The notes below the pieces were generated by a model. It did no database searches. It worked only from the letters and a program-made list of their open reading frames with translations, and had not been told where the DNA came from. DNA of 53,888 nt from a bacterium (GTDB lineage: Bacteria > 4484-113 > JAGGVC01): NCBI GenBank assembly GCA_021158185.1, contig JAGGVC010000045.1, forward strand, positions 1 through 53,888, written 5' to 3'. Positions within the stretch are counted from its first letter, which is position 1, and each line of letters opens with the position of its first letter. Shown piece by piece: positions 1 to 9,127 of the stretch. The position numbers and the translations under genes are program-made.

Positions 1-2
1 AC

Positions 3-848
3 GCGGAAGGCAGCGGTACATTGATACCTGCCACCGAAATGGAATTGAAGATACCTAAAGCAGTGCTCTTCAAATATCCTTGCAAGGCTGCCATCGGGCT
101 TGTTTCAAAGGTCAGTGCCACGGCGCTTTCCAGAGCGGATGATCCCGAAGGACTCGGGCTGGTTCTCGATCAGCCGTCGCTCAGTTTCGCGTTGCCTGAA
201 CTGCACGATTCGAGTGGAATGGCATCGGCAGATGATCCTGTCTTGATATGGACGTCCCTGGACGATTCTGCTCGGGATGATGCGCGACCTGCCTTGAGGC
301 GCGGCCTGGTGAATCATACCTTTATGCAGCATCTCCCGTTCGGGCAGGATCGGAAAATCGATGTTGCTCGCGAACTTGAACATCAAGTGACCAGCGGCAT
401 TCTTTCGACCGACGATGCAGAATTCGTGCTGGCGGATTCGATAGCGCGGTTTTTTGAAACCGACCTTGGCGAAAGGCTTCAGGGCAGGGGACGAGCCATG
501 ACGGAGTGGGGATTCATAGCCAGGCTAGGCAGGGATGAGATGCTAATTTCCGAGAGAATACTCTTTGCGCTTGGCGATGTCGAGAAACAGCATATTTTAG
601 TTCTTGACGATGACGATTTCGTTGTTCTCCAGGGCATCGTCGACCTGGTTTATGAGGATGAATCCGGCAGGATTATAGTTGATTGGAAAACCGATAATGT
701 ATCGGCAGACCAGTCTCAGGAGCGCGCGCGTCGGTATGAACTGCAGATGTGGGCATACTGTTATGCAGTTAACGGTGTGTTTGGCAATGTGGACAATGCC
801 GCTCTTGTCTTTCTGAAGCCCGGATCTGTGGTTGTCCCTGATCTGTAA
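3..848 (+). CDS. addA: AddA-type helicase-nuclease, C-terminal nuclease domain (5' truncated)
   Basis: This is the C-terminal end of a large DNA helicase-nuclease of the AddA/RecB type, which processes double-strand breaks. The frame stays open to the left edge, so helicase motifs lie outside the window and the TTG at 21 is not a real start. A RecB-type PD-(D/E)XK nuclease domain is visible: entry histidine in NHTFMQHLPF, metal-binding Asp in QGIVDLVYED, catalytic DWKTD, and the closing YELQMWAYCYA helix, in the usual order and spacing. All core residues are present, so the nuclease should be active. The partner subunit is not seen downstream. AddA is preferred over other UvrD/Cas4-like nucleases because the domain is C-terminal and ends shortly after the last motif, but without the helicase part this remains probable rather than certain. 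Confidence 0.7.
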   Translation, partial: AEGSGTLIPATEMELKIPKAVLFKYPCKAAIGLVSKVSATALSRADDPEGLGLVLDQPSLSFALPELHDSSGMASADDPVLIWTSLDDSARDDARPALRRGLVNHTFMQHLPFGQDRKIDVARELEHQVTSGILSTDDAEFVLADSIARFFETDLGERLQGRGRAMTEWGFIARLGRDEMLISERILFALGDVEKQHILVLDDDDFVVLQGIVDLVYEDESGRIIVDWKTDNVSADQSQERARRYELQMWAYCYAVNGVFGNVDNAALVFLKPGSVVVPDL

Positions 849-965
849 TGTTCCAAAGGCCAAATTGAGTCTGCGATAGCCGGATTGGCGGTTAAGGCAC
901 AGATAGCTCAATTCTGTAAATCCTGATTATTTGACTCTCGGGCAGCAAGATTGCCGTCAGGCATG

Positions 966-971
966 TATAAT
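966..971 (+). promoter_or_regulatory. -10 box (TATAAT) for the beta-propeller gene
   Basis: A perfect TATAAT ends 19 nt before the ATG at 991, with GGAGG at 981-985 between them, giving a very short leader. No good -35 hexamer sits 17 nt upstream. The same compact layout recurs at 32319-32324. Confidence 0.45.
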
Positions 972-990
972 ATTGGATTCGGAGGTTGTT

Positions 991-2142
991 ATGAACGTGC
1001 TGAAAGTATTTTTCAGTAGCTTCGCAATGACGGTGTTTCTGAGCGTGGCAGCGGTGTTGTATCTTGCTTCTCCAGCAACTGCCGACAATCCGTTCGCGCG
1101 AACTCTGAGCTTTACCGACGGGAGCAGGATCGCTGCTTTTGAATGGTTCGATGACCACAACATTCTTCTTTATGCAGTTAATCAAGACGGTTGTATTCTC
1201 TGGAAGCACGATATTTACAATGGAGCACGGACCAAGATCATTACGGCAACCCAGCTTGCGAAGCTATTCTCGCCAGAAATAGATATCAGCAAATTGAAGG
1301 TGAGCGTCTCGCCGTCACACAATTACCTGTTGTTCTACCAACCTTATTCGAATCCCGATGAAAAGCCGTTTTTCAGAGTAATTCGAATTGATGGCGCAAC
1401 TCCTGAAGTCGTGGAGTTCGCGAATTTTCCTGATGATTTCTGGGTAAACGAGTTTGCATGGGATCCTAACGACCAGTATTTATACGTTTCGGGTGTGCCA
1501 TATCTGTTTCCCAATGAAGTTGCGAGTATCGGTCGTCTGAGTTTGAACACTAACAGCTTCGTTGCTCTTGTTGTAAAGGACAATGCGGATCTGATAGATG
1601 AAATCGTCTACAGTTTCAACCTTGATGCTCTCATTATCAATTGCTGGAGTTTCCGCGGCGAATATCCAAGAGAGCACTACATTTTGAAGTACAACTTCTA
1701 TGAAAACGACATTGAGATCCTTGGGCTTTTTCCATATGTTCATAATGTCCATATTACCGAGAGCGGCGAGGACATTTTCTTTAGCCTTTCGAGCAGAGAC
1801 ACGAACCGTGACGGCTTCCTGGACTCGCTTGACGAAAGCGATATCTCGACGTTCAATCTGAAAAAAAAGGAGAATCAGATTCTGGTCCGCTATAGCGGCT
1901 ATGAGCTTGCACCCAGCGTTACGCTCGACCGCAAGTGGATGGGTTATTTGCGTATACCTGAGAGAATGGGCAGGAAACCCACGCTTGACGATCAGAAACA
2001 GCTTTGGATAATGGACATTGCTGAACGAAGGGAAATTCAAGTAAGCGAGGATTGCGACGGCTACCTTTTCAGCCGCGATTCAAAGAAGGTTCTGGCATTG
2101 AGCTCGGATCATCTGCAGGTTGAAATTTTTGAGCTTCCGTAG
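991..2142 (+). CDS. Secreted TolB/WD40-like beta-propeller protein
   Basis: A predicted exported protein of 383 aa. The start is placed at the ATG at 991 because GGAGG lies 5 nt upstream and translation from here begins with a clean signal peptide (MNVLKVFFSS..., a hydrophobic stretch to about residue 30 ending SPATA). The mature part repeats blade-like units with WDPNDQYLYVSG and SRDSKKVLALSS type motifs, as in TolB/YncE-like propellers. A Ca-binding-type loop, DTNRDGFLDSLDESD, sits around residue 270. No catalytic motif is seen, so a periplasmic or surface binding role is likely but unproven. It stands alone between the nuclease gene and the NifU gene. Confidence 0.6.
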   Translation: MNVLKVFFSSFAMTVFLSVAAVLYLASPATADNPFARTLSFTDGSRIAAFEWFDDHNILLYAVNQDGCILWKHDIYNGARTKIITATQLAKLFSPEIDISKLKVSVSPSHNYLLFYQPYSNPDEKPFFRVIRIDGATPEVVEFANFPDDFWVNEFAWDPNDQYLYVSGVPYLFPNEVASIGRLSLNTNSFVALVVKDNADLIDEIVYSFNLDALIINCWSFRGEYPREHYILKYNFYENDIEILGLFPYVHNVHITESGEDIFFSLSSRDTNRDGFLDSLDESDISTFNLKKKENQILVRYSGYELAPSVTLDRKWMGYLRIPERMGRKPTLDDQKQLWIMDIAERREIQVSEDCDGYLFSRDSKKVLALSSDHLQVEIFELP

Positions 2143-2195
2143 AGTATAGGATAACGGCCGATTTTTCCAGATTGAATTGAGCGCGGAGTTAGAAT

Positions 2196-2861
2196 GTGAA
2201 TGACGAGGAAATGGTGAACTGGCTATATAGCGATGTCGTTAAGGATCATTTCATGAATCCCCGCAACGCCCTTTTTGAAGATACGGCCACGTGGGACGAG
2301 ATCGCGGACGGTATTGGAACCGTAGGTTCTCCCGTGTGTGGAGATATGATGCGGGTTTGGATCAGGGTTGATCCCGATGCAGAGCGGATAACCGATTTGC
2401 GGTGGAAAACGTTCGGCTGCGCAAGTGCCATCGCGAGTACATCCATGATGAGCGAGCTTGTCCTTGAAGGCGGCGGGATGGCACTTGAAGAAGCAAGGAA
2501 AATTACGCCAAAGGATATCCTGGCTAAGCTCGGAGGGCTGCCTGAGCGCAAGATTCATTGCAGTGTGCTCGGCGATAAGGCGTTGCGTGCAGCGATCAAT
2601 GATTTTTTCAAGCGAACGGGTCGAGATGATCGCGTGGATGAGTCGCCCGCAAGGATTGTGTGCGAGTGTTTGCAGGTGACCGATCATGACATTGAAGAAG
2701 CTGTGCTTGAAGGTGTTCGGGATTTCGAGGGGCTTCAGTATCGGACCAAAGCGGGAACAGGCTGCCAGAAGTGCCACGAGGACCTTAAGGCAATGCTTGC
2801 CAAATATATTGCAGAGCATTTTCCCGGCTACGAGATTGGTGTGGAGAACGACAAATCCTGA
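2196..2861 (+). CDS. NifU-like Fe-S scaffold with C-terminal BFD [2Fe-2S] domain
   Basis: A 221-aa iron-sulfur assembly scaffold. Residues 10-140 form an IscU/NifU-N domain with the expected cluster ligands C48 and D50 (PVCGDM), C75 (FGCASA) and C122 (IHCSVLG). Residues 154-195 form a BFD-like domain with C156-x-C158 and C190-x-x-C193, a [2Fe-2S] site as in the middle of NifU. The NifU C-terminal Nfu domain is absent, so this is the shorter IscU-BFD fusion found in anaerobes. The GTG start has GGAG 7 nt upstream; the nearby ATG at 2194 runs straight into a stop. No cysteine desulfurase gene is adjacent. The rubrerythrin-like gene follows 34 nt downstream and is probably co-transcribed, consistent with Fe-S supply and oxygen protection. 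Confidence 0.85.
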   Translation: MNDEEMVNWLYSDVVKDHFMNPRNALFEDTATWDEIADGIGTVGSPVCGDMMRVWIRVDPDAERITDLRWKTFGCASAIASTSMMSELVLEGGGMALEEARKITPKDILAKLGGLPERKIHCSVLGDKALRAAINDFFKRTGRDDRVDESPARIVCECLQVTDHDIEEAVLEGVRDFEGLQYRTKAGTGCQKCHEDLKAMLAKYIAEHFPGYEIGVENDKS

Positions 2862-2895
2862 TAATTCAGTGTTGTTCTTTGCCTTGGAGGAAGAG

Positions 2896-3114
2896 ATGGC
2901 TGATATAAAGGTTGAAGGATTCAGCGACCCGGTTGAAGCGATTCATTACGCGCAGGAAGCTGAAAAGCGCGCCGAAGCACGTTATCGCAAGATTGCTGAA
3001 ATGACCGATGATCCCGGAGTTCGCGTGCTTATGCTTGAGCTTGCCGAGGAAGAGAAAGGCCACTTCAACAAGCTCCAGGATATCCTGGATGAGTTCTTCC
3101 ACGCGGAGTTCTAG
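2896..3114 (+). CDS. Half-length rubrerythrin-like (ferritin-like diiron) protein
   Basis: A 72-aa protein starting at the ATG at 2896, with GGAGG at 2886-2890. It contains two helices of the rubrerythrin fold: AIHYAQEAEKRAEARY with candidate ligands E23 and E27, and ELAEEEKGHFNKL carrying the ExxH signature E53-x-x-H56. That is one half of the usual four-helix diiron bundle, so the protein would have to dimerise to build a complete site. The C-terminal rubredoxin domain of classic rubrerythrin is absent. Lying just after the NifU-type scaffold, it probably serves in peroxide or oxygen protection or iron handling. Confidence 0.7.
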   Translation: MADIKVEGFSDPVEAIHYAQEAEKRAEARYRKIAEMTDDPGVRVLMLELAEEEKGHFNKLQDILDEFFHAEF

Positions 3115-3244
3115 CCACAAGGACGAGATGACTGCACTGTTTCCGAAGTAGTCCGCTTTGCCTGCACACGACCGATATCTGGAGCAGATAATCATCGAAG
3201 CAAGAAGACCGTTCGGTTGTGTGTGTGGTGCTCAGTGTGTCCGG

Positions 3245-5131
3245 CTATTTCTCCCTCTCGATCACCACTTCCTCGATCGGGCAGTTGGTCAGCTGGGGCG
3301 CCCGATCCATCGGTGTGAGCTTCAGCCCCTTGACGTAAGGTTGAACGAGCATTGTCGGTGAGTTGACGAACATCAAAACCCAGGGGGCATCTTCCATGAC
3401 TATGCCTTCCGCCTTCGCATAGAGAGCTTTCCTCTTTTCTTCGTCAACGACACGCTGAGCTTCCCGTACAAGCTTGTCGAATTCGGGATTCGAATACCGC
3501 GCGATGTTGCCTGGCGCACCCGCCTGGCTGGAATCGAGAAGCGTGAAAAGCCAGTTGTCGGGATCGGGATAATCTGCAAGCCATGTATTCTGGAAAAATT
3601 CGGCATCGCCCGCGTAAATCTGCTCAAGGAACGTGCCCCAGTCTTTGCGGTTTATCTCTATCTGGATTCCAAGATTTCGTAAATCCTCCTGTACCGCAAC
3701 GGCGATCTTGTATCGGAATTCCTGGTTGTCGATATTGAGCGTGATAGACGGGAGGCCATCGCCATTCGGATATCCGGCCTGTGCGAGAAGCTTCGCTGCC
3801 TTGTCGGGATCGTAGGGATAGCCCTCTGATTCTCCCAGAAAATGGAACGTTCCCTCAGGAACGTATGAATTCATCCTGGTGAACTTGCCTTCGAGAATAT
3901 TGTCGATGATGTTTTCCTTGTCTATCGCATAGTTGATCGCCTTGCGGAGAAGCTTGTTGTCCTTGAACGGCGGCTTGGAACAGTTGAATGCATAGCCGTA
4001 CATATCCATTGCCGGTCGCTGGATGATTTGCTTGCTGAGGACGCCGTCGCGCATTACCTCGGCCATTCTCCCGCTGGGCACATCGGTATGTTCCAGTCTG
4101 CCGTTCTTGAATTCTTCGTAGCGCGTGTTCTCGTCAGCAACGATTCTATAGAGAAGCTTGTCGATTCCGGGCGGCTTCCTGAAGTGTGTGCGGTTGGCTG
4201 CAAGCAGCACGTTGACGTCGGGCTGCCATTCTACGAAGAGGAACGGCCCCGTTCCGACCGGAGCAAGCCCGAAACCTTCGCCTTTTTCCTCGACTTCTTC
4301 CCTGGGGACGACGTAGCAGTTCGTCATTCCGAGCACCATCAGAAACGGTGCATATCCTTCATCAAGCACGATCTTGAGAGTGTGATCATCGATCGCGGAA
4401 ATGCCTTCGACGGAATCCGGCGGAGTAACGCTTGATGCAAGTCCGTCAAGCTCCGCTTTGAGTTCATCCGACAGTTTTGTTGCGTTTGATGTGATGGCGG
4501 CGTCGAGCATTCTCACCGCAGCATCTGTGCTTGTGCCGTCTTTGAATTTCACATACTTGATGCTGTCGGCGAGCGATGCAAGCGCTTCGTGGAATTCAGG
4601 CGTGTCGCCGGGATTTTCCGACAGGAACCCCACGCTGCCGGGGAATGTCCTTGAAAAGAAGTATGCCCGTGCACCTTTGATCGGATAGAGCAGGCCTGCG
4701 CGTTCGCTCTTTGTGGCCGGTTCGAGAAGGCGAGTGAAGGAATAGACAAAATCATCAGCCTTCACCTTCCGCCCGTTGTGGAATGTAACGCTGTCTTCCA
4801 GGAAAAACTTCCATTCCCTGCCGTCTTCGCTGGCAACCCAGTTCTTTGCGATACTCGGCTTAAGCAGGCCGTTTTCGTCGAACCTTACAAGCCCGTCGAA
4901 AATCCTTCGTGCGACCGAATCGCTCACGGTATCGGTGATGTGCGCAGGGTCAAGGCTCATCGGATTGCTGGGAAGCGGGAAGCGATATATGCTTTCCTCA
5001 AGCTCGTTTTGTGTGTCTACGTTTTTTCTGGCAATTTCACCGCTTTCGGTATCCGGGCCAGGACAGGCACATAGAAACACGAGGAGCCCCACAAACGTTA
5101 TTCCAAGCAAGAATTTCGAAAATACCTTCAT
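3245..5131 (-). CDS. Peptide ABC transporter substrate-binding lipoprotein (OppA/DppA family, copy 1)
   Basis: A 628-aa extracytoplasmic solute-binding protein of family 5 (oligopeptides or dipeptides). The start is the ATG ending at 5131, with GGAGG 8 nt upstream. Translation yields a lipoprotein signal with lipobox LCAC. Family landmarks include SLDPAHITDTVSDSVARRIF near the N-terminus, the FHNGRKVKADDFVYSF segment, and LDNLGIQIEI-type and NTWLADYPDPDNWL motifs toward the C-terminus. About 85 extra residues (roughly 155-238) interrupt the fold between KGARAYFFSR and GISAIDDHTL, whereas ordinary family members have a short link. It is a tandem paralogue of the gene at 5243-7294, and no permease or ATPase gene accompanies the pair. 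Confidence 0.85.
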   Translation of the reverse strand: MKVFSKFLLGITFVGLLVFLCACPGPDTESGEIARKNVDTQNELEESIYRFPLPSNPMSLDPAHITDTVSDSVARRIFDGLVRFDENGLLKPSIAKNWVASEDGREWKFFLEDSVTFHNGRKVKADDFVYSFTRLLEPATKSERAGLLYPIKGARAYFFSRTFPGSVGFLSENPGDTPEFHEALASLADSIKYVKFKDGTSTDAAVRMLDAAITSNATKLSDELKAELDGLASSVTPPDSVEGISAIDDHTLKIVLDEGYAPFLMVLGMTNCYVVPREEVEEKGEGFGLAPVGTGPFLFVEWQPDVNVLLAANRTHFRKPPGIDKLLYRIVADENTRYEEFKNGRLEHTDVPSGRMAEVMRDGVLSKQIIQRPAMDMYGYAFNCSKPPFKDNKLLRKAINYAIDKENIIDNILEGKFTRMNSYVPEGTFHFLGESEGYPYDPDKAAKLLAQAGYPNGDGLPSITLNIDNQEFRYKIAVAVQEDLRNLGIQIEINRKDWGTFLEQIYAGDAEFFQNTWLADYPDPDNWLFTLLDSSQAGAPGNIARYSNPEFDKLVREAQRVVDEEKRKALYAKAEGIVMEDAPWVLMFVNSPTMLVQPYVKGLKLTPMDRAPQLTNCPIEEVVIEREK

Positions 5132-5242
5132 TATCCCGTCCTCCGAAATTGAGTCATTCAAGCTAGAATACGAATACAGATGCAACACGAAATGCAATTG
5201 CATCATAGAGCACAAACCAGGACAAGCCCGGTGTACTGCTTT

Positions 5243-7294
5243 CTATTCGGTATCGACCGGCATAGCCTGCTCGTTGGCTGGATTATTCGTTGAGCCTGTT
5301 TTTGCACTGTCCGAACTGTTCTTGACGCCGTGATCGATCCATACCTTGCTCAGATCGGCATTTGGAAGGCTTGCATCGGTGTCCATTCCGGAAAGCTTGA
5401 TTCCTCTAACCCGGGGTTTGATAAGCACGTTGCTGGTCTGGACGAATGCGAAAATCCAGGGGGCGTCTTCGAGAACGATTTCCTCGATTCTCCAGTAAAG
5501 CTGCTTTCGCTTGTTCTGGTCAAGACTTGTACGTGCTTCGTCTATCAGCCTGTCCACTTCGGGATTGCGATACCAGGCGAAGTTGCCGCTTGCACCGCGT
5601 TGGCTCGAATGCAGAAGCGTGTAGATCAAGCTGTCAGGATCGGGAAAATCGTATGACCAGCCAAGCCTGAAGAAGGAAAGCCGATTGTTCTGCATAGCGT
5701 CAATGTACGCTGCCCATTCCAAAAAGTTCAAATCCGTCTTAATGCTTATATTCCTGAGATCGCCCTGTACCTCTGTCAGAATCGCGGGATAGTCTCCCTT
5801 CCTGTCGGAGCTCAGCCGGACCTGTTCAAGGAAAAGACCCTGGGGATGCCCGGCTTGTTCAAGCATTTTGCGTGCTTTTTCAGTATCGTAGGTGTAGCGG
5901 GGTCGCTTCGCGGTTTCGGGGTTTGTCCATTCCTTCAAGCTTGGCGGGATCAATCCAACGAATGGCCGGAAGCGGCCTTCGAGGATTTCTTCGCAGATGT
6001 ACTCGCGGTTTATCGCGTAGTTTACAGCCTGCCTGAGCGCTTTTTTCTCCTGGAAAAGCTCGTTTCGCCAGGGGTCTTTTGTAAGGTTCAGGACGAAAAA
6101 CTGGATTGCGAGCTGGTCTTCTCTGTGCAGTTCTTTTGAGAGAGACGCGTCGTTCTTTATCTTCGAGTACTGTCCGGTCGGTACGTTCGAGATGTCAAGC
6201 TCGTTATTCAGATACTTTTGAAACTGCGTTTGGCGATCCGGTTCGACGAGGTACCGGATGGTTTTTATCCGCAGCTCGGGTTTGTTCTTCTGCGGAAACG
6301 CTTCAAGGAGCAAGTACCTGTCCACTTTCCATTCTTTCAAGCGGAATGCTCCAGTGCCGATCGGTTGACGGCTGAACGTGTCCTTGTCTTCGTACGACTC
6401 GATTACCTCCCGTGGCACAGGTGCGAAGTTGATCATCGCCATCTGCGAGACGAACGGCCTGTAAGGTTTCGCAAGCGTGATTTCAAACGTATAAGGATCG
6501 GGAGCAGATAGTCCTGAGACAGAATCTATCGGCAGAAGCTCTTCCCGCAGGTTAAGCAGATATTCCAGGACAATTTGATCGATACTGTCAGAGCGCTCTT
6601 TCAGGTTTGCATCAATTGCTGCGATTATCGGTTCGATATCCACGCTGTCAGGAAAAACAGGATCGTCGTTGATTCCGGATGTGCTGCCTGATTCATCTAC
6701 AGGTTTTCTTAATTCCAGTTCATACTCAAGACTGTCTTTAATTCGTTCGAGTGTATTTGCCGGCTCGTTTTCATCGGTGAAATTACCCTTTGCAAGGTAG
6801 TCGCAAGTAATCGGGAACATGCGGCTGAAGTAATACGCGCGCGCGCCCTTCACGACAAAGAGAAGCGAACCTCGCTCACTCGCCGTTTTCGGATCGAGCA
6901 ATCGGGTGAAGCTGTACACGAAATCGTCGGAGGTGCATTCACGGCGTTTTCCACCGAACGCCGGATGATCGTGGAAGAGAATACCCTTCTTTAGCTTGAA
7001 AGTTACAACGCATCCATCCGGTGAAGTTGAGTAGTTTTCAGCCATTTCGGGTTGAAGCTTCACATTTTCGTCAAAGCGCACAAGTCTGCCGAATAATTGT
7101 GTTGCAACCGCAAAGCTGGTGACATCTGTCATATGTGCGGGATCAAGCGTGGGAACAGCTGTGTCAAGAGGCAACCTGAGTTCATCGGAAACGAAATCCG
7201 TCGAATTGCCGGGTACTGCTCCGTTCTTGTTGCAGCTTCCAAACAAAAGACAGACCAAAACACACGCAAAAAAGATGAAGAACGCGTTTTTCAT
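5243..7294 (-). CDS. Peptide ABC transporter substrate-binding lipoprotein (OppA/DppA family, copy 2)
   Basis: A 683-aa family-5 solute-binding lipoprotein, paralogous to the next gene at 3245-5131 and 111 nt upstream of it on the same strand. The second of two close ATGs (7294) is chosen because GTAGG then lies 8 nt upstream. The lipobox is LFGSC. Motifs shared with the paralogue include TLDPAHMTDVTSFAVATQLF, TSDDFVYSFTRLLDPKTASE and a PDPDSLIYTLLHSSQRGASG segment near the C-terminus. It also carries an insert of about 100 residues (roughly 155-258), between KGARAYYFSR and SGLSAPDPYTFEI, acidic and predicted helical. Function in peptide uptake is inferred from the family; the partner permease must be elsewhere. 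Confidence 0.85.
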   Translation of the reverse strand: MKNAFFIFFACVLVCLLFGSCNKNGAVPGNSTDFVSDELRLPLDTAVPTLDPAHMTDVTSFAVATQLFGRLVRFDENVKLQPEMAENYSTSPDGCVVTFKLKKGILFHDHPAFGGKRRECTSDDFVYSFTRLLDPKTASERGSLLFVVKGARAYYFSRMFPITCDYLAKGNFTDENEPANTLERIKDSLEYELELRKPVDESGSTSGINDDPVFPDSVDIEPIIAAIDANLKERSDSIDQIVLEYLLNLREELLPIDSVSGLSAPDPYTFEITLAKPYRPFVSQMAMINFAPVPREVIESYEDKDTFSRQPIGTGAFRLKEWKVDRYLLLEAFPQKNKPELRIKTIRYLVEPDRQTQFQKYLNNELDISNVPTGQYSKIKNDASLSKELHREDQLAIQFFVLNLTKDPWRNELFQEKKALRQAVNYAINREYICEEILEGRFRPFVGLIPPSLKEWTNPETAKRPRYTYDTEKARKMLEQAGHPQGLFLEQVRLSSDRKGDYPAILTEVQGDLRNISIKTDLNFLEWAAYIDAMQNNRLSFFRLGWSYDFPDPDSLIYTLLHSSQRGASGNFAWYRNPEVDRLIDEARTSLDQNKRKQLYWRIEEIVLEDAPWIFAFVQTSNVLIKPRVRGIKLSGMDTDASLPNADLSKVWIDHGVKNSSDSAKTGSTNNPANEQAMPVDTE

Positions 7295-7321
7295 ACACAT
7301 AACCTACTTCAGAATCGCAAA

Positions 7322-7330
7322 ATTATAACA
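7322..7330 (-). promoter_or_regulatory. Extended -10 (TGTTATAAT) upstream of the solute-binding protein pair
   Basis: On the minus strand the sequence reads TGTTATAAT, a TGn-extended -10 element, 27 nt before the ATG at 7294. No strong -35 is visible, which fits extended -10 promoters. The same nonamer occurs at 14141-14149. Confidence 0.5.
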
Positions 7331-7438
7331 CGCAGAATCGCCGAAGGTGATTGAAATACTGAGGCTTTGCTGAAGTTAAGCGGCATTTCAGATAATGCTG
7401 TCGAGTGTTTCGGTGATGGAGCATAATCGGGATTATGC

Positions 7439-7467
7439 TTGACACCTGCCAGGACGATTCCTATACT
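7439..7467 (+). promoter_or_regulatory. Sigma70-type promoter of clpP
   Basis: TTGACA at 7439-7444, a 17-nt spacer, then TATACT at 7462-7467: a near-consensus housekeeping promoter. It sits 37 nt upstream of the clpP start codon. Confidence 0.8.
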
Positions 7468-7504
7468 CGCGAGGGTTTTTCCTGGATTGGAGGACGAGCA
7501 ACAT

Positions 7505-8101
7505 ATGACGTATATTCTGTCACCACTCGATGGAGACAAGTTTCTCTACGACCTTTACGCGCGCCTTCTGGAGGAGCGGATAATTTTTGTGACCGGGACG
7601 ATCGATGATGAGATGGCCGATCGCGTGATCGCACAGCTGCTGTACCTGGAAACGCTTAGCCTGAAGACCGATATTCTGATGCTGGTCAACAGCCAGGGCG
7701 GAGCGGTCACTGCTGGAATGGCAATACTTGATACTATGCGCGCCCTCAAATGCCAGATTTCTACGCTTTGCATAGGGCAGGCCGCAAGTATGGGCGTGAT
7801 CATTATGCTGGGTGGTGCAAAGGGCAAAAGGCTCTCTCTTCCCAATTCACGTTTCTTAATCCACCAGCCTCTAGGTGGTGCGCAAGGAACAAGTATAGAC
7901 ATCGAGATTCAAACGGAAGAGATACTCCGAATCAAGGAATTGCTGAATCGCTTGATGGCTGAAGAAACGGGACAGAAATTAGAGGACGTTGTTAAGGACA
8001 CCGATCGCGACAATTTTATGAGTGCCCAGGAAGCCAAGAAGTATGGGATTATCGACAAGATCGTGAAGACGATCCCGAAGATTGCCAACGCCAAGAAATA
8101 G
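7505..8101 (+). CDS. clpP: ATP-dependent Clp protease proteolytic subunit
   Basis: A 198-aa ClpP serine protease that forms the proteolytic barrel used by Clp ATPases. The catalytic triad is complete: S95 in GQAASMG, H120 in FLIHQP and D169 in TDRDNFMS. The length matches the family (about 195-205 aa), and there is no signal or propeptide beyond a short N-terminal extension. The ATG at 7505 is chosen because GGAGGA lies at 7489-7494; an upstream in-frame TTG overlaps the promoter -35 and is rejected. No clpX or tig gene is adjacent, which suggests a stand-alone or second copy. Confidence 0.93.
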   Translation: MTYILSPLDGDKFLYDLYARLLEERIIFVTGTIDDEMADRVIAQLLYLETLSLKTDILMLVNSQGGAVTAGMAILDTMRALKCQISTLCIGQAASMGVIIMLGGAKGKRLSLPNSRFLIHQPLGGAQGTSIDIEIQTEEILRIKELLNRLMAEETGQKLEDVVKDTDRDNFMSAQEAKKYGIIDKIVKTIPKIANAKK

Positions 8102-8188
8102 CCCGGTTCCGCAAGTACGTTTCTTTTGAATTCCCGTGGCGTAGTTTTAGATGACCTGTTATCGAATCGTATCGCAGGAATCTATTCT

Positions 8189-8947
8189 GTGAAACAGACA
8201 AATCGTTCAATGAGTCAAGTGGCAGGAAGCCTCGTTGCCTTGGTTACAGGGAGCACGCGCGGCATCGGGCTGGCTATTGCGAAAAGGCTTGCGTGCGATG
8301 GATATCGCATAGCTCTGAATTACAGATCGAACGACGAACAAGGTGGGGCGGCGCTTGAAGCTGTACACTCGCATTCCGGAGAGAGCATTCTCGTCAAGGC
8401 GGATGTAACAAGCGAGTCCGGCGCGGCAAAACTGATCGGCGCGGCTATGGATTCCTTTTCAAGGATCGATGTCCTCATCAACAACGTAGGCCCGTTTCTG
8501 ATTAAAGGCATTGCGGAAATGAGTGTTGAAGAATGGCGGCATATGATCGACGGCAATCTCACTAGCGTATTTCTCTGCTCAAAACTCGTAATTCCCCTGA
8601 TGCGCGCACAAGGCGGAGGGCACATCATCAATATAGGTACTGCAAAAGCTGGAAGCGCATCTGCTGTAGGAGCATACGGTATCGCAAAGACCGGAGCCGT
8701 GATGCTCGCCAAGTACATCGCGAGAACCGAAGGCAAGAACGGTATCCGTGCAAATGCGATCAACCCTGGTTTTATCAGAACGGATGAATACACCGATGAA
8801 ACAGCCGCCGAGATGGAGGCGAAGGTTCCTCTCGGCAGGCTCGGCACACCCGATGAAGTTGCAGCAACGGTGAGCTTCCTTCTTTCGGATGACGCGAGTT
8901 ATATTAACGGCGCGGTTATCGATGTCGGCGGGGGGCTGTGGGTGTGA
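8189..8947 (+). CDS. Short-chain dehydrogenase/reductase (FabG-like)
   Basis: A classical SDR oxidoreductase of about 252 aa. The N-terminal nucleotide-binding motif is TGSTRGIG, followed by NNVG and the active-site Y-x-x-x-K in AYGIAKTG. The C-terminal part has NPGFIRTDE and the DVGGGLWV ending of FabG-type reductases. The usual catalytic serine 13 residues before the tyrosine is not there; the aligned residue appears to be threonine in INIGT, with one residue missing from the loop. The start is the GTG at 8189, with AGGA 9 nt upstream; the ATG at 8210 has no ribosome site but is possible. The substrate is unknown, and a 3-oxoacyl reductase or sugar dehydrogenase role are both possible. Confidence 0.8.
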   Translation: MKQTNRSMSQVAGSLVALVTGSTRGIGLAIAKRLACDGYRIALNYRSNDEQGGAALEAVHSHSGESILVKADVTSESGAAKLIGAAMDSFSRIDVLINNVGPFLIKGIAEMSVEEWRHMIDGNLTSVFLCSKLVIPLMRAQGGGHIINIGTAKAGSASAVGAYGIAKTGAVMLAKYIARTEGKNGIRANAINPGFIRTDEYTDETAAEMEAKVPLGRLGTPDEVAATVSFLLSDDASYINGAVIDVGGGLWV

Positions 8948-9033
8948 CACTCGTCTCGCGATTATATTGGGCAAGCGAGTAAACTCCACACATACATCGG
9001 ATTTTCCCTTGAGCGAAATCCAATTAAATGAAC

Positions 9034-9059
9034 AGGGGAAAGGCAAAGGCCTCTCCCCT
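9034..9059. terminator. Hairpin between converging genes
   Basis: AGGGGA at 9034-9039 pairs with TCCCCT at 9054-9059, and AGGC with GCCT inside it after one A.C mismatch, closing a 4-nt loop. It lies between the convergent SDR gene and the repeat lipoprotein gene. It lacks a strong T-run, so the terminator role is tentative. Confidence 0.45.
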
Positions 9060-9127
9060 GATTTGGCTCAAAACAATTCTATTTACCCGGCATTCGCTGT
9101 CGAGCGCCTGCAAAGCGAATTACAGAT

